This document shows, one piece after another, positions 30,243 to 38,749 of a DNA stretch of 64,000 nucleotides. Every line of letters starts with the position of its first letter. Position 1 is the first letter of the stretch. The notes under the pieces were generated by a model that was given only the letters and a program-made list of their open reading frames with translations, was not told the origin of the DNA and made no database searches. The position numbers and the translations under genes are program-made. This DNA is from Bradyrhizobium tropiciagri. GTDB taxonomy: Bacteria > Pseudomonadota > Alphaproteobacteria > Rhizobiales > Xanthobacteraceae. The stretch is taken from positions 1 through 64,000 of the forward strand of contig NZ_LFLZ01000045.1 in the NCBI RefSeq assembly GCF_001189845.1. The letters are read 5' to 3'.

Positions 30243-31610
30243 TTACGCGCGCGTCGGTTCTGCGTGACTAATCACACGCTTCACGGTCGGGAACGCGCGG
30301 CGCAGTTTGCGTTCAATCTCGTCGACGCTTTCGTGCACCTTGATCACACTCATCGACGGCTCGGCGCGGCAATGGAAGTTGACGATCTCGCCGGCGTCGG
30401 TGTTGCGGACCCGCACATTGTGAATGTCATGGATCGCGCCGCCATCGGCAAATCCGGTCAGCGCGGCCTTGATGGCCTCGACGCGGTCGGGCGCGGCATT
30501 GGTTCCCCATGGCAGTTCCGGCTGCAGCGGCTCGATATGGGTGTCGACCTCGACGTCCTCGCCGAAATCCTCGCGGATCGCGCGCTCGAGCTCGTGGGCG
30601 ATGTCGTGTGCGGCATCCAGCGCCATGTCGCTGTCGAGCTCGAGGTCGATGCCGACGATCAGCTTGCCGTCGATGTCGTGCACGGTGACGTGGTGGATGG
30701 CGAGGCCGGAATTGCGCGCGATCACCATGATGCGTTCGCGCACGCTCTCATTGTCGCGCGCAACCGGCACCGCGGTGAAGGTGAGGTCGGCGTCGCCGAA
30801 CGCCTTGCTCATCGCCTCCTGCGCCCGCCGCTTGATGTCCTCGACGCGGTCGATCGGGTAGGTGCGCGGCACCTTGGCGATGGCATCGATGAAATGCGTC
30901 GCGCCGACCATGCGGACCCGCAGGCGGTCGACGTCGACCACGCCGGGCACGGCCTTGATGGCCGCGGTGGCCTTTTCCAGCGCGCCTTCGGGCGCGCGGT
31001 CGAGCAGGGTCTCGACCGTCTCCCGCGCCATGCGCAGGCCGAGCAGGGCGATCATCACGGCCACAGCGATAGCCGCCGCCGCGTCGCCCCACCAGAAGCC
31101 GAAGCCCGCCAGCACCAGGCCGACGATGACGGCGGCCGAGCCCATCACGTCGGAGGCGAAATGCAGCGCGTCGGCGGCCAATGCCTGGCTCTTGGTGTCG
31201 CGGGCGGCGCGATGCAGCGCGCGGGCGCGCCACAGATTGACGCCGATATCGAGGAGGAGAACGACGAAGGGAATCGCCGAGATCGACGGCGGCGGGGCTC
31301 CCTCGCGCAAATGGCTGTAGGCCTGCACCAGGATGCCGCCGGCCAGCACATAGAGCATGGCGATGATGCCGAGCGCCGAGACGCTCTCGAACTTGCCATG
31401 GCCGTAATGATGCTCGGCGTCGGCCGGCTGATCCGATACCCGCACCACCGCCCAGGTGATGATGGTGGCGACCAGGTCGATCGAGGAGTGCAGCGCCTCG
31501 GAGATCAGGGCCAGCGATCCGATGGCGATGCCGACGACGAATTTCGCGACGGCCATGCTGCCGCTGGCAAGGATCGAGATCGCGGCGACGGATGTCTTGG
31601 ATGTGCTCAT
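30243..31610 (-). CDS. CDF-family divalent cation exporter
   Basis: A 455-residue cation diffusion facilitator, exporting Zn, Fe, Mn or Co in exchange for protons. Six membrane helices occupy residues 10-200. The two metal-site motifs are 'SEALHSSIDLVATI' in helix 2 (H..D) and 'ALHFASDVMGSAAVI' in helix 5 (HxxxD). The cytoplasmic part is longer than usual: one ZT-dimer domain (about 205-280) is followed by a second one ('IHHVTVHDIDGKLIVGIDLELDSDM'), and 'HNVRVRNTDAGEIVNFHCRAEPSM' looks like a third related unit. Metal specificity cannot be read from the sequence. Confidence 0.9.
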   Translation of the reverse strand: MSTSKTSVAAISILASGSMAVAKFVVGIAIGSLALISEALHSSIDLVATIITWAVVRVSDQPADAEHHYGHGKFESVSALGIIAMLYVLAGGILVQAYSHLREGAPPPSISAIPFVVLLLDIGVNLWRARALHRAARDTKSQALAADALHFASDVMGSAAVIVGLVLAGFGFWWGDAAAAIAVAVMIALLGLRMARETVETLLDRAPEGALEKATAAIKAVPGVVDVDRLRVRMVGATHFIDAIAKVPRTYPIDRVEDIKRRAQEAMSKAFGDADLTFTAVPVARDNESVRERIMVIARNSGLAIHHVTVHDIDGKLIVGIDLELDSDMALDAAHDIAHELERAIREDFGEDVEVDTHIEPLQPELPWGTNAAPDRVEAIKAALTGFADGGAIHDIHNVRVRNTDAGEIVNFHCRAEPSMSVIKVHESVDEIERKLRRAFPTVKRVISHAEPTRA

Positions 31611-32336
31611 GGCGGCGGTGTAACAGGGAGTCCGTGAACATCAAGTGTCAGTCGTCGTTCGCCACGCGCAATCGCAACTCACTTGCAAGAGCATCTCAGT
31701 AGTGGAGTTGTTGCGAGCTATTCCGAGTCTCAAGACGGCACGGCGCAGTTCACCGGTCGCACGTGTTTGCGCAAAATCACACCGTCGTCCTGGCGAAAGC
31801 CAGGACCCCTAACCACAGGGTTGTGTTGTTGATGTGAGCTGTAGCAACTGCATCGCGTCATGACTCGCATTCGGGGTAATGGGTCCTGGCTTTCGCCAGG
31901 ACGACATCGAGGATGGTTCTCGCGCGATCCGACCCGCCGTCATTAGTACCTGTCTCAGCTGTCATCGCCCGGCTTGCCGCCTCCGCTAAAGCTTCGGCGC
32001 GCCGGGCATTCATGGCCTCGTCGAAGCCTTGGCGAAGGCGGGACCGGGCGATCCAGTACTCCAGAGGCAGTCGTTATCGAACCGGGAAACCGCGGCGCAC
32101 CGGATCACCCGCATTCGCGGGGCGAGGGATCGGCGGATTTTTCTGAGTTGCCCGTCGTGTCGAATAGGCAACAATCCCCATCACCGCAAGAGGGCGATCC
32201 CGCTTATCACAAGACGTCAAGCACGCTATCATGCCATAGCTTGGACAAGACTGAACGGGAGGCTGGGCGCTGATCGACCGTGACGAATACCGAGACGGCA
32301 GTCTTGGATGACATTGGATGGAAAAGGGACACGCCA
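31611..32336. repeat. Repeat-filled gap with inverted element 31784-31905 (family C)
   Basis: GTCGTCCTGGCGAAAGCCAG (31784 on) and its exact complement ending at 31905 enclose about 75 bases, an element widely scattered in Bradyrhizobium as I recall. From about 31975 to 32150 follow further patchwork repeats ('gcgatccagtactccagag', 'ggatcacccgcattcgcggg'). I find no convincing gene in these 726 bases; the promoter of the gene at 32337 presumably lies at the end. Confidence 0.65.
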
Positions 32337-33233
32337 ATGAACTCCACACCCACTCCGAATGTAGGTGAAGCTGGCGCGGGCCCAGCTGTGAGCGCCGATG
32401 AACGGCTTGCGGAAGCCCAACGGGAGATCGCCCGCGCTGATGAAGAGTTGACGCGCTTGAGCGAGCAGCTTGCAAAGATGGAGCGCGACGCTGCGCGACC
32501 GCCGTCGCCACCGTCAGCTGCACCTGTCCCGCCCTCGGTCGGACCTGCCGCTTCATCCGGTCCTGGTGCTTCGTCCGGACCTGTTCCGTCCGGACCTGCC
32601 TCGCAATCATCGTCCGGAAGGCCGGCGCTTCGGGCCCTTGCTGCGTTGTCGATGGCGGCGTGCATCGTTGTCGCTGTGCTGGCTTCGCAGTCGTCCTATG
32701 GTGCGAAAGCCAAGCTGGTTGTCGCCCGCTGGGTGCCGCAGCTCGCTTCGGCTCCATCATCGCCGCCGGATGATCCGCCGCTTCCCGCGCAGCGCGCTCC
32801 ATCTGCCGTTCAAGTTGCCGCGGCGGAGCCTGCGCCACCGCAACCGACGCCCGCAACGCAGGACGCCGCGCCGAAAGCAACCCCGGACACCGCGCCGCCA
32901 GCTCCCGCAGCGGTTCCGGATCAAACCGAGCTGCTGCAAACCATTGCGCGCGATCTTGCGAACGTGCAGCGAAACATCGAACAGCTTAAGGCGGAGCAGC
33001 AACAATCGGCCCGCGAGAGCTCCAAAGCCATCGAGGAGCTCAAGGCAAGCCAGGAGGAATTGAAACGGACGCTCGCGAAGGTTTCCGAGCAGAAGGCGTC
33101 GGCGCCTCCCACGCAGCCGCCTCCGGCGCAGCCGGCTCCGAGCCCTCGCAAGCCCCAGCGGACATATGAGCCGCCCTACGCGAGAGCGCCGCCTCGAATG
33201 CCGCCAAGGGAGTGGCTCTACGACGACTGGTAG
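32337..33233 (+). CDS. Single-span membrane protein with coiled coil and proline-rich linkers
   Basis: A 298-residue protein of unknown function. It has a short coiled coil ('ADERLAEAQREIARADEELTRLSEQLAKMERD', about 15-46), a Pro/Ser-rich stretch, one membrane helix ('LRALAALSMAACIVVAVLA', about 100-118), a long Pro/Ala-rich linker, a second coiled coil ('TIARDLANVQRNIEQLKAEQQQ...LKRTLAKVSEQ') and a Pro-rich tail ending 'PREWLYDDW'. The architecture suggests an envelope-spanning scaffold. The ATG at 32337 has AAAAGGGA about ten bases upstream; an in-frame GTG at 32280 is the alternative. Low-complexity composition makes family assignment unsafe. Confidence 0.6.
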   Translation: MNSTPTPNVGEAGAGPAVSADERLAEAQREIARADEELTRLSEQLAKMERDAARPPSPPSAAPVPPSVGPAASSGPGASSGPVPSGPASQSSSGRPALRALAALSMAACIVVAVLASQSSYGAKAKLVVARWVPQLASAPSSPPDDPPLPAQRAPSAVQVAAAEPAPPQPTPATQDAAPKATPDTAPPAPAAVPDQTELLQTIARDLANVQRNIEQLKAEQQQSARESSKAIEELKASQEELKRTLAKVSEQKASAPPTQPPPAQPAPSPRKPQRTYEPPYARAPPRMPPREWLYDDW

Positions 33234-33287
33234 CCGTCGATGTGGTGATCATCGAATCTCACCGGCAACAGCGCATCGATTCAGCAT

Positions 33288-33374
33288 CGTAGGATGGGTA
33301 GAGCGAAGCGAAACCCATCACTTGCGAGCCGCGCGGTGAGATGATGGGTTTCGCTGCGCTCTACCCATCCTACG
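33288..33374. repeat. Inverted repeat, family D, copy 1
   Basis: CGTAGGATGGGTAGAGCG at the left and its near-complement ending GGATGGGTAG(compl.)CCTACG at the right enclose a short loop. A diverged second copy is at 34318-34430. Confidence 0.7.
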
Positions 33375-33382
33375 GACCCCGC

Positions 33383-33555
33383 CGCTACAACGTCACCACG
33401 ATCATCGAGCGCCTTGCCGAGGTCGGCAAATCTGTAGACCTGCTCGATCGGCAGCTGCAGCTTGCGCGCTTCAGGCGCGGGCCTGATGTCCTTGCACATT
33501 CGTCGAAGATCTCGCGGATCTCCTTGATCGAGCGGGTGCGGAAAGTGACGTCGCT
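33383..33555 (-). pseudogene. Remnant of a second quinone oxidoreductase 3' end
   Basis: Reading the minus strand gives 'VTFRTRSIKEIREIF' and then, in another frame, 'CKDIRPAPEARKLQLPIEQVYRFADLGKA'. These match 'VTFRTRSIEEIREIF' and 'RKDIWPAVEARKLQLPIDQVYKFADIGKA' at the end of the intact gene at 35552-36519. The remnant has at least one frameshift, lacks about 36 bases near its end and has no 5' part. It is a decayed partial copy 2 kb from its parent. Confidence 0.8.
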
Positions 33556-33789
33556 ACTCTGTTCACGCGCCGTCGAAAACGTTCTGTTCAGTCATGTTGC
33601 TGACGCAATCTCTGTCTTAGTCGGTGACAACTAAAACACTGTGTGGGACCGCTGCGGTTCCCACAATGGTTCCGTCGCCGGAATTGGCACGAATCCGCAA
33701 AGAACTGGCCTCGAGTTAGCGCCTCCACGGTCACTCGCCATGTTCTGCGGAATCGGGAACCGAACGCGAGAAAAATCAGTCAAGGAGTT

Positions 33790-34284
33790 ATGATGCTGTT
33801 CGGCTCGAGCGCCGCAGTTTGCGGCGCCGTAGTTGCGCTCACCATTTTTGGCCGAGCTGCTGGAAGTGAAATCGGTGCGGTTCATTCAAGCGATGTCGTC
33901 AATGCTGCGTGCGGGGATGCGATCGTTGGCGCGGCATCGATGTACAATCCGTTCAAGCCCGGCAAGGAGGAGGGCGGTCCGAGCACTGCTTCCGGCGAGC
34001 GCTATGATCGCTCGGCCTGGGCGGCCGCCATCAAGACAAGTCTGCGTCGGAAGTTTGGTGGGGTCGAGTTCGGCGCGAGGCCGAAATACGCCCTGGTCGA
34101 GGCTGCAGGCAAGAAGGTCATCGTCAAGATCAACGACGTGGGGCCGCTAAGGCCTGGCCGCATCATTGATCTCAATGAGCGGACGATGAGCTATTTCGAT
34201 CCGAGCCTGCAGCTCGGGGTCATCAATGATGTAAAAGTCAGCCCGCTTGCAGGGGATTATTGGAGTCCCGGACCGGTGAGCTGA
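33790..34284 (+). CDS. RlpA-like exported protein with double-psi beta-barrel
   Basis: A 164-residue protein with an N-terminal signal ('MMLFGSSAAVCGAVVALTIFG') and an RlpA/DPBB domain: 'GAASMYNPF', 'STASGERYDRSAWAAAIKT', 'VIVKINDVGPLRPGRIIDLNERTMSYF'. RlpA proteins bind or cleave denuded peptidoglycan; the catalytic Asp position fits 'INDVGP' (usual form VRINDRGP). AAGGAG ends three bases before the ATG at 33790, which decides the start against the longer frame from 33643. It stands alone between repeats. Confidence 0.8.
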   Translation: MMLFGSSAAVCGAVVALTIFGRAAGSEIGAVHSSDVVNAACGDAIVGAASMYNPFKPGKEEGGPSTASGERYDRSAWAAAIKTSLRRKFGGVEFGARPKYALVEAAGKKVIVKINDVGPLRPGRIIDLNERTMSYFDPSLQLGVINDVKVSPLAGDYWSPGPVS

Positions 34285-34317
34285 ACATCGCACGCGAAAA
34301 GACGGCACGGCATCGCA

Positions 34318-34470
34318 GATGGGTAGAGCGCAGCGAAACTTATCAATTGTGTCCGAGCGGCAAGATGATGGGTTTCGCTTCCGTCTTCGCTCTTCGAGTT
34401 ACGCCGGACAAGGCGCTCTACCCATCCTGCTTTTTCGTCATTGCGAGGAGCGAAGCGACGAAGCAATCCA
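34318..34470. repeat. Repeat family D copy 2 and family E copy 1
   Basis: 34318-34430 repeats the GATGGGTAGAGCGCAGCG...CGCTCTACCCATC unit of 33288-33374 with insertions. 34436-34470 is 'gtcattgcgaggagcgaagcg...aagcaatcca', found again in doubled inverted form at 37919-38001. The 276-base gap holds no gene that I can see. Confidence 0.65.
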
Positions 34471-34560
34471 TGCCTGGCGCGCGGCCGGCGCACTGGAGAC
34501 ATCGAAGCCGGCTTCCGGGACTTCTGCGCCGCGCGCTTCTCCCCGATGCAACCAAGTCGA

Positions 34561-35385
34561 TCATGAGCGTTGCGACGGCGATGCCTGGTCTGGTGTTTGG
34601 AAGGCGGCGTCGGGCGGCGTTCCCGGGGATGATCGACGGGCTGACGTTGCTGGAAGCACGATCACTTTGGCTCCGATTTTCACCCGCTCGTAAAGGTCCA
34701 TGACGTCGTCATTGGTCAGCCGGATGCAGCCGGACGAGACCCGCTTCCCGATCGTGTCGGGCTTGTTGGTGCCGTGAATTCTATATTCGGTCTCGCCCAG
34801 ATACATCGCCCGGGCGCCAAGCGGATTTCCGGGGCCGCCTGCCATGAACCGCGGCAGATAAGGCTGACGCGAAATCATCTCCGAAGGCGGACGCCAATCC
34901 GGCCATGCTGTTTTGCGGGCCACGGTCTGTTCACCGGACCACGTGAAACCCTCGCGGCCAACACCGATGCCGTAGCGCAGCGCCTGCCCGTCGTTCAGAA
35001 CGAGATAGAGGAATGTGTTTTCGGTATCGATGACGACGGTGCCCGTTGCCTGGTGGCTGACGTAGTCAACCACCTGCCGATCAAGTCTTGCCGGCGCGAC
35101 GGCGGATTTTGGTGTTTCGACCCGAGGCGCCGGGGTAGCGGCAGGAGCCGCGACTGGAGCCGGAACCGGCAGTGGTACGTGGACTGGCGTTGGTGTGCGG
35201 GCTGGAGCTGGAGCTGACAGCGCGAGGGCTTGGTGCGCGGGCGATCTTTTTGTCGGTTGAACGCTCACCGGGCGAGACAGCAAGCCGTACCCCAATGCGG
35301 CGGCGGCGATGACGCCGATTGCAACTCGTCCGGCCACCGGTAGTGCGAGCGTCTCCGATTTCGCATGTTTTGCCCGCTTTGCCAT
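34561..35385 (-). CDS. L,D-transpeptidase (YkuD family)
   Basis: A 274-residue periplasmic enzyme that makes 3-3 peptidoglycan cross-links or attaches proteins to the wall. After a charged start ('MAKRAKHAKSETLALP') come a membrane anchor at about 20-37 and a Pro/Ala-rich linker, then the YkuD domain with the catalytic signature 'HGTNKPDTIGKRVSSGCIRL' (His and Cys present, S-x-G-C-x-R). The start at 35385 is preceded by GGGGAAAG; an in-frame upstream TTG is less likely. The C-terminal tail after 'VIVLPATSARR' is unstructured. It resembles ErfK/YbiS proteins of Bradyrhizobium. Confidence 0.9.
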   Translation of the reverse strand: MAKRAKHAKSETLALPVAGRVAIGVIAAAALGYGLLSRPVSVQPTKRSPAHQALALSAPAPARTPTPVHVPLPVPAPVAAPAATPAPRVETPKSAVAPARLDRQVVDYVSHQATGTVVIDTENTFLYLVLNDGQALRYGIGVGREGFTWSGEQTVARKTAWPDWRPPSEMISRQPYLPRFMAGGPGNPLGARAMYLGETEYRIHGTNKPDTIGKRVSSGCIRLTNDDVMDLYERVKIGAKVIVLPATSARRSSPGTPPDAAFQTPDQASPSQRS

Positions 35386-35551
35386 ATCTTTCCCCAGACC
35401 GCTTCGTCTGGACGAGTTACCCAGCAAATTCTAACAAACTGCGAAGCGATTTCGCTCGGGCTGGAAGTCATTAAGCATCGTTAACGCCAGCGCGGAGGGC
35501 GGATTGGCCCACCGGGCCCGCGCTTCGCTCATCCGGCCTGCGCACTGCCCG

Positions 35552-36519
35552 CTACAGCGTCACCACGATCTTGCCGAGATGCTTGTTGGCTTCCATGTGT
35601 TCGAAGGCCTTGCCGATGTCGGCGAATTTGTAGACCTGGTCGATCGGCAGCTGCAGCTTGCGCGCTTCGACGGCGGGCCAGATGTCCTTGCGCACCTCCT
35701 CGAAGATCTCGCGGATCTCCTCGATCGAGCGGGTGCGGAAGGTGACGCCGATATACTGGATGCGGCGCGCCGCGTGCAGGTCGAAGTTGAAGTCGCCATG
35801 GGTGCCGCCGAGCCGGCCGACATTGACAATGCGGCCCTTGACCTTGGTCGCCTTGAGATTCTGGTTGGCGACCGATCCAGAGACCTGGTCGACGATCAGA
35901 TCGACACCTTCACCACCGGTCGCTTGCAACACCTGATCGACCCAGCCGGGATCCCTGGAATCCACCGCGAGATCGGCGCCGAATTCCATCAAGCGGCCGC
36001 GGCGCATCGCATCGGTCGAGGATCCCACCACGAGCTTCGCGCCCTTCAGCTTTGCGATCTGCATCGCCATCAAGCCGACGCCGGAGCTCGCGCCCTGGAT
36101 CATGACGGTCTGGCCGGGCTGCAACGCGCCGTTGGTGACGACGGCGTTGTGCATGGTAGCGAGCGCGACGGGCAGGGTGGCGGCCTCGTCGAAATTCATG
36201 TTCGACGGTGAGCGAAACAGCCTGCCGTGGTCGGCGAGCGTGTACTCGGCAAACGCCGCGCCGCCCGAGCCCATGATCTTGTCGCCGACCTTGACGCCCT
36301 TGGCATCGGGACCGAGCTCGCAACCTCGCCGGCCCATTCCATGCCGAGCACGGTGCCGACGCCGCCGGCCGCGCCATGGGCGTGGCCCTTGGTCATGCCG
36401 AGATCGGCGCGGTTCAGCCCGCAGGCGTGAACCTTGACCAGCACCTGCGTACCATTCGGCACCGGCTTGGCGACGTCGGTGATTTCAGGGCCGTTGGCTC
36501 CGTACACGTAAGCTTTCAT
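35552..36519 (-). CDS. Zinc-free NADPH:quinone oxidoreductase, split by a one-base deletion
   Basis: An MDR-superfamily enzyme of 322 residues when repaired. Frame one gives 'MKAYVYGANGPEITDVAKPVPNG' to 'GMEWAGEVA'; frame two resumes 'ELGPDAKGVKVGDKIMGSGG' and includes the NADPH motif 'VMIQGASSGVGLMAMQIAKLKGA' to 'LGKIVVTL'. Adding one G near 36319 (GCGAG to GCGGAG) restores 'GEVAELGPDAKGV'. No zinc-binding Cys/His set is seen, so it is a QOR-type reductase of quinones or enones. A decayed copy of its 3' end lies at 33383-33555. I think the break is a consensus error. Confidence 0.85.
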
Positions 36520-36567
36520 GGGCTTGTTCTCGTTGGTGTCGTCTTACGCGAATAACGCCGAAGTCCC

Positions 36568-36673
36568 GTCATCCTGAGGTGGCCGCTTCTTCAGCGGCCC
36601 TCGAAGGATGAACGGCCCGGCTGGTGGCCGTCGACCCTTCGAGACTCGCTTCGCGAGCACCTCAGGGTGACGG
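36568..36673. repeat. Interspersed repeat, family B, copy 2
   Basis: Same unit as 16683-16784 ('gtcatcctgagg'...'cctcagggtgacgg' with 'ctcgaaggatg' and 'cccttcgag' within). It lies just upstream of the quinone reductase and downstream of the next minus-strand gene. Confidence 0.8.
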
Positions 36674-36699
36674 ATAACATTTCCTGCTTCGGTCGGAAG

Positions 36700-37695
36700 C
36701 TATTCGGCCGCCTGGCGCTTGGCCCCGGACATCATCGCCTCGAGCCGTTCGCGGATGATCGCTTCCGCCTCGTGGACGATGCGCGAGATCAGCTCGGCGC
36801 AGGACGGGATGTCGTGGATCAGGCCCTGCACCTGGCCGGCCGACCAGATGCCCTCGTCGGCATCGCCGGTGGCGTAGACCATCTTGCCGCGGGCGCCGGC
36901 GACCAGCTCGCGGACGTCCTCGAACTTGGCGCCTTCCTTCTCCATCGCAACGACCTTGGTCGAGATCGCATTCTTGGCGACGCGCGAGGTGTTGCGCATG
37001 GTGCGGAAGATCAGCTCGGTCTCGCGCTCGTCATTGGCGACGATGCGTTCCTTGACGAGCTGATGGATCGGGCTCTCCTTGGTGCACATGAAGCGCGTGC
37101 CCATGTTGATGCCTTCGGCGCCGAGCGCCAGCGCGGCGACGAGGCCGCGGGCATCGCCGAAGCCGCCGGAGGCGATCATCGGGATCTTCACCTTGTCGGC
37201 GGCGGCCGGAATCAGGATCAGGCCGGGGGTGTCGTCCTCGCCGGGATGGCCCGCGCATTCAAAGCCGTCGATCGAGATCGCGTCGGCGCCCATCCGCTCG
37301 GCGGACAGTGCGTGACGGACGCTGGTGCATTTGTGCAGCACCTTGACGCCGTGCTTCTTGAACTCGTCGACATGCTCCTGCGGCTTGTTGCCGGCGGTCT
37401 CGACGATCTTGATGCCGCTTTCGATGATGGCCTGGCGATACTCGGCGTAGGGCGGCGGCTTGATCGCGGGCAGGATGGTGAGGTTGACGCCGAACGGCTT
37501 GTCGGTCAGCTCGCGACAGCGCGCGATCTCCTTGCGCAGATCGTCCGGCGTCGGCTGCGTCAGCGCGGTGATCATGCCGAGCGCGCCGGCGTTGGCGACG
37601 GCGGCAACCAGCTCCGCGCGGCCGACCCATTGCATGCCGCCCTGCACGATCGGGTGGTCGACGCCGAACATTTCGGTGAAGCGTGTCTTGATCAT
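36700..37695 (-). CDS. Nitronate monooxygenase-like FMN enzyme
   Basis: A 331-residue TIM-barrel flavoprotein of the 2-nitropropane dioxygenase family (COG2070). Features: 'HPIVQGGMQWVGRAELVAAVANAGALGMI' at the N-terminus, 'VLHKCTSVRHALSAERMGADAISIDGFECAGHPGED', 'PMIASGGFGDARGLVAALALGAEGINMGTRFMCTKE'. The family oxidises alkyl nitronates or, in some members, acts as an enoyl reductase or NADH:quinone reductase. The ATG at 37695 has GAGGGCAGA just upstream; the frame stays open to 37821 but without family similarity. It may be transcribed with the quinone reductase that follows. Confidence 0.85.
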   Translation of the reverse strand: MIKTRFTEMFGVDHPIVQGGMQWVGRAELVAAVANAGALGMITALTQPTPDDLRKEIARCRELTDKPFGVNLTILPAIKPPPYAEYRQAIIESGIKIVETAGNKPQEHVDEFKKHGVKVLHKCTSVRHALSAERMGADAISIDGFECAGHPGEDDTPGLILIPAAADKVKIPMIASGGFGDARGLVAALALGAEGINMGTRFMCTKESPIHQLVKERIVANDERETELIFRTMRNTSRVAKNAISTKVVAMEKEGAKFEDVRELVAGARGKMVYATGDADEGIWSAGQVQGLIHDIPSCAELISRIVHEAEAIIRERLEAMMSGAKRQAAE

Positions 37696-37918
37696 TCTGC
37701 CCTCGTTTCCATCGGAATTTTCCGCGACGCGGACGGCCGCGCACGGTGTTGTTTTTGGATGTCGAGGGAAGGATGCAGTCCTGTCCGGCAAATGTCTACC
37801 GGTGACCTGCGGCGTGCCCATGCGGAAATGACGGGGCGCGGCGGTCAGGCAAGGGTGGGGGAGAGAGTTTTGGTCAACTGCTCAGGAGCGCGGACCCGGT
37901 GCGTACTGTTTCATCCGC

Positions 37919-38001
37919 GTCATTGCGAGCGAAGCGAAGCAATCCATTTCGCCACTTGCGGAGCGATGGATTGCTTCGTCGCTGCCGCTCCTCGCAATGA
38001 C
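37919..38001. repeat. Inverted repeat, family E, copy 2
   Basis: 'gtcattgcgagcgaagcgaag' at the left and 'cttcgtcgctgccgctcctcgcaatgac' at the right form a long hairpin between the minus-strand CBS gene and the flavoenzyme. The rest of the 320-base gap 37696-38015 shows nothing recognisable. Confidence 0.7.
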
Positions 38002-38015
38002 AGCCGGAATGTTTG

Positions 38016-38450
38016 TTACGCCGGCACCGCGTCCTTCTTCGACGCGGCGGTTTCCTCGTCGAACGCGGCCGCGATGTCGCGCATGCTGACGACGCCGATC
38101 AGGCTGTAATTGTCGATCACAGGCACGTGGCGAATGTGGTGCTTGGTCATCAGATGACGGATGTGCTCGAGTGTATCGCTCGAGGTGCATGACACCAGCT
38201 GCTGCACCGAGACCAGCTGCGAGACCTTCATGCTGGCGCCGGCCGCGCCGTGCTCGGCGATCGCGCGCACCACGTCGCGCTCGGTGAACATGCCGACGGC
38301 GGTGTTGCCCTCGGTGCGAACGACATCCTTGACCACGAGCGCGCTGATATTGCTGGCGCGCATCAATTGCGCGGCGATCGCCACCGTCTCGTTCATGCGA
38401 ACCGTGGCGACGCGAGGGGTCTTCTTGCGCAGGATATCTCCGACTTGCAT
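38016..38450 (-). CDS. CBS-domain pair protein, predicted member of the oxalate regulon
   Basis: A 144-residue soluble protein made of two CBS domains: 'VATVRMNETVAIAAQLMRASNISALVV' to 'GMFTERDVVRAIAE', then 'LVSCTSSDTLEHIRHLMTKHHIRHVPVID...LIGVVSMRDIAAAF'. CBS pairs bind adenosine nucleotides, NADH or similar ligands and usually regulate a partner. The start at 38450 has a near-perfect GGAGGTT site. The promoter upstream carries the oxalate operator between its -35 and -10 boxes (38479-38507), linking it to oxc/frc and the antiporters. Its partner and ligand are unknown. Confidence 0.88.
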   Translation of the reverse strand: MQVGDILRKKTPRVATVRMNETVAIAAQLMRASNISALVVKDVVRTEGNTAVGMFTERDVVRAIAEHGAAGASMKVSQLVSVQQLVSCTSSDTLEHIRHLMTKHHIRHVPVIDNYSLIGVVSMRDIAAAFDEETAASKKDAVPA

Positions 38451-38478
38451 GGCAACCTCCTTGGTTATCGTTGACAGG

Positions 38479-38507
38479 ATTCTGGTATACAAAATACCAA
38501 TTGTCAA
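38479..38507 (-). promoter_or_regulatory. Promoter with oxalate-type operator, CBS gene
   Basis: On the minus strand: -35 TTGACA (38507-38502), 17-base spacer, -10 CAGAAT (38484-38479). The operator TGGTAT-ACAAA-ATACCA (38483-38499) is a perfect 6-5-6 palindrome filling the spacer. Binding there should block RNA polymerase. Confidence 0.75.
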
Positions 38508-38649
38508 CGCCGCCGTGGCAGAAATCTATCACCAGGAAATCGCCGAAATAGGCAGAACAGCTGACGTTTCAGACGATTGTGACCGGGAGTGAGCGGGCAG
38601 GTCGCCGGCCGTTCCGGGCGTTTCTGGTATCTGGTATCCCTGAACTGTC

Positions 38650-38679
38650 AAAAGAAAGAGGCGCACCGAAGTGCGCCTC
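38650..38679 (-). terminator. Rho-independent terminator after the second antiporter
   Basis: On the minus strand GAGGCGCAC-TTCG-GTGCGCCTC (38679-38658) is followed by TTTCTTTT. Stable UUCG-type tetraloop; ends the transcript of 38750-40069. Confidence 0.85.
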
Positions 38680-38749
38680 CATCGGTTCAGTGCCGAATCC
38701 GGCAGCGAAATCAGGCCGGCATCTCAGGCCGTCTTCTCAGGCTGTCTTC

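Noticed and set aside
33281..33499. 72-residue minus-strand ORF as a real small gene
   Set aside because: Its first half is the decayed quinone-reductase end and its second half runs into a family D repeat.
38624..38641. Further operator-like sequence TGGTAT-CTGGT-ATCCCT
   Set aside because: The right arm matches only 4 of 6 and it lies downstream of a terminator, more than 170 bases from the CBS start. It could be a decayed or auxiliary site, but I do not count it.
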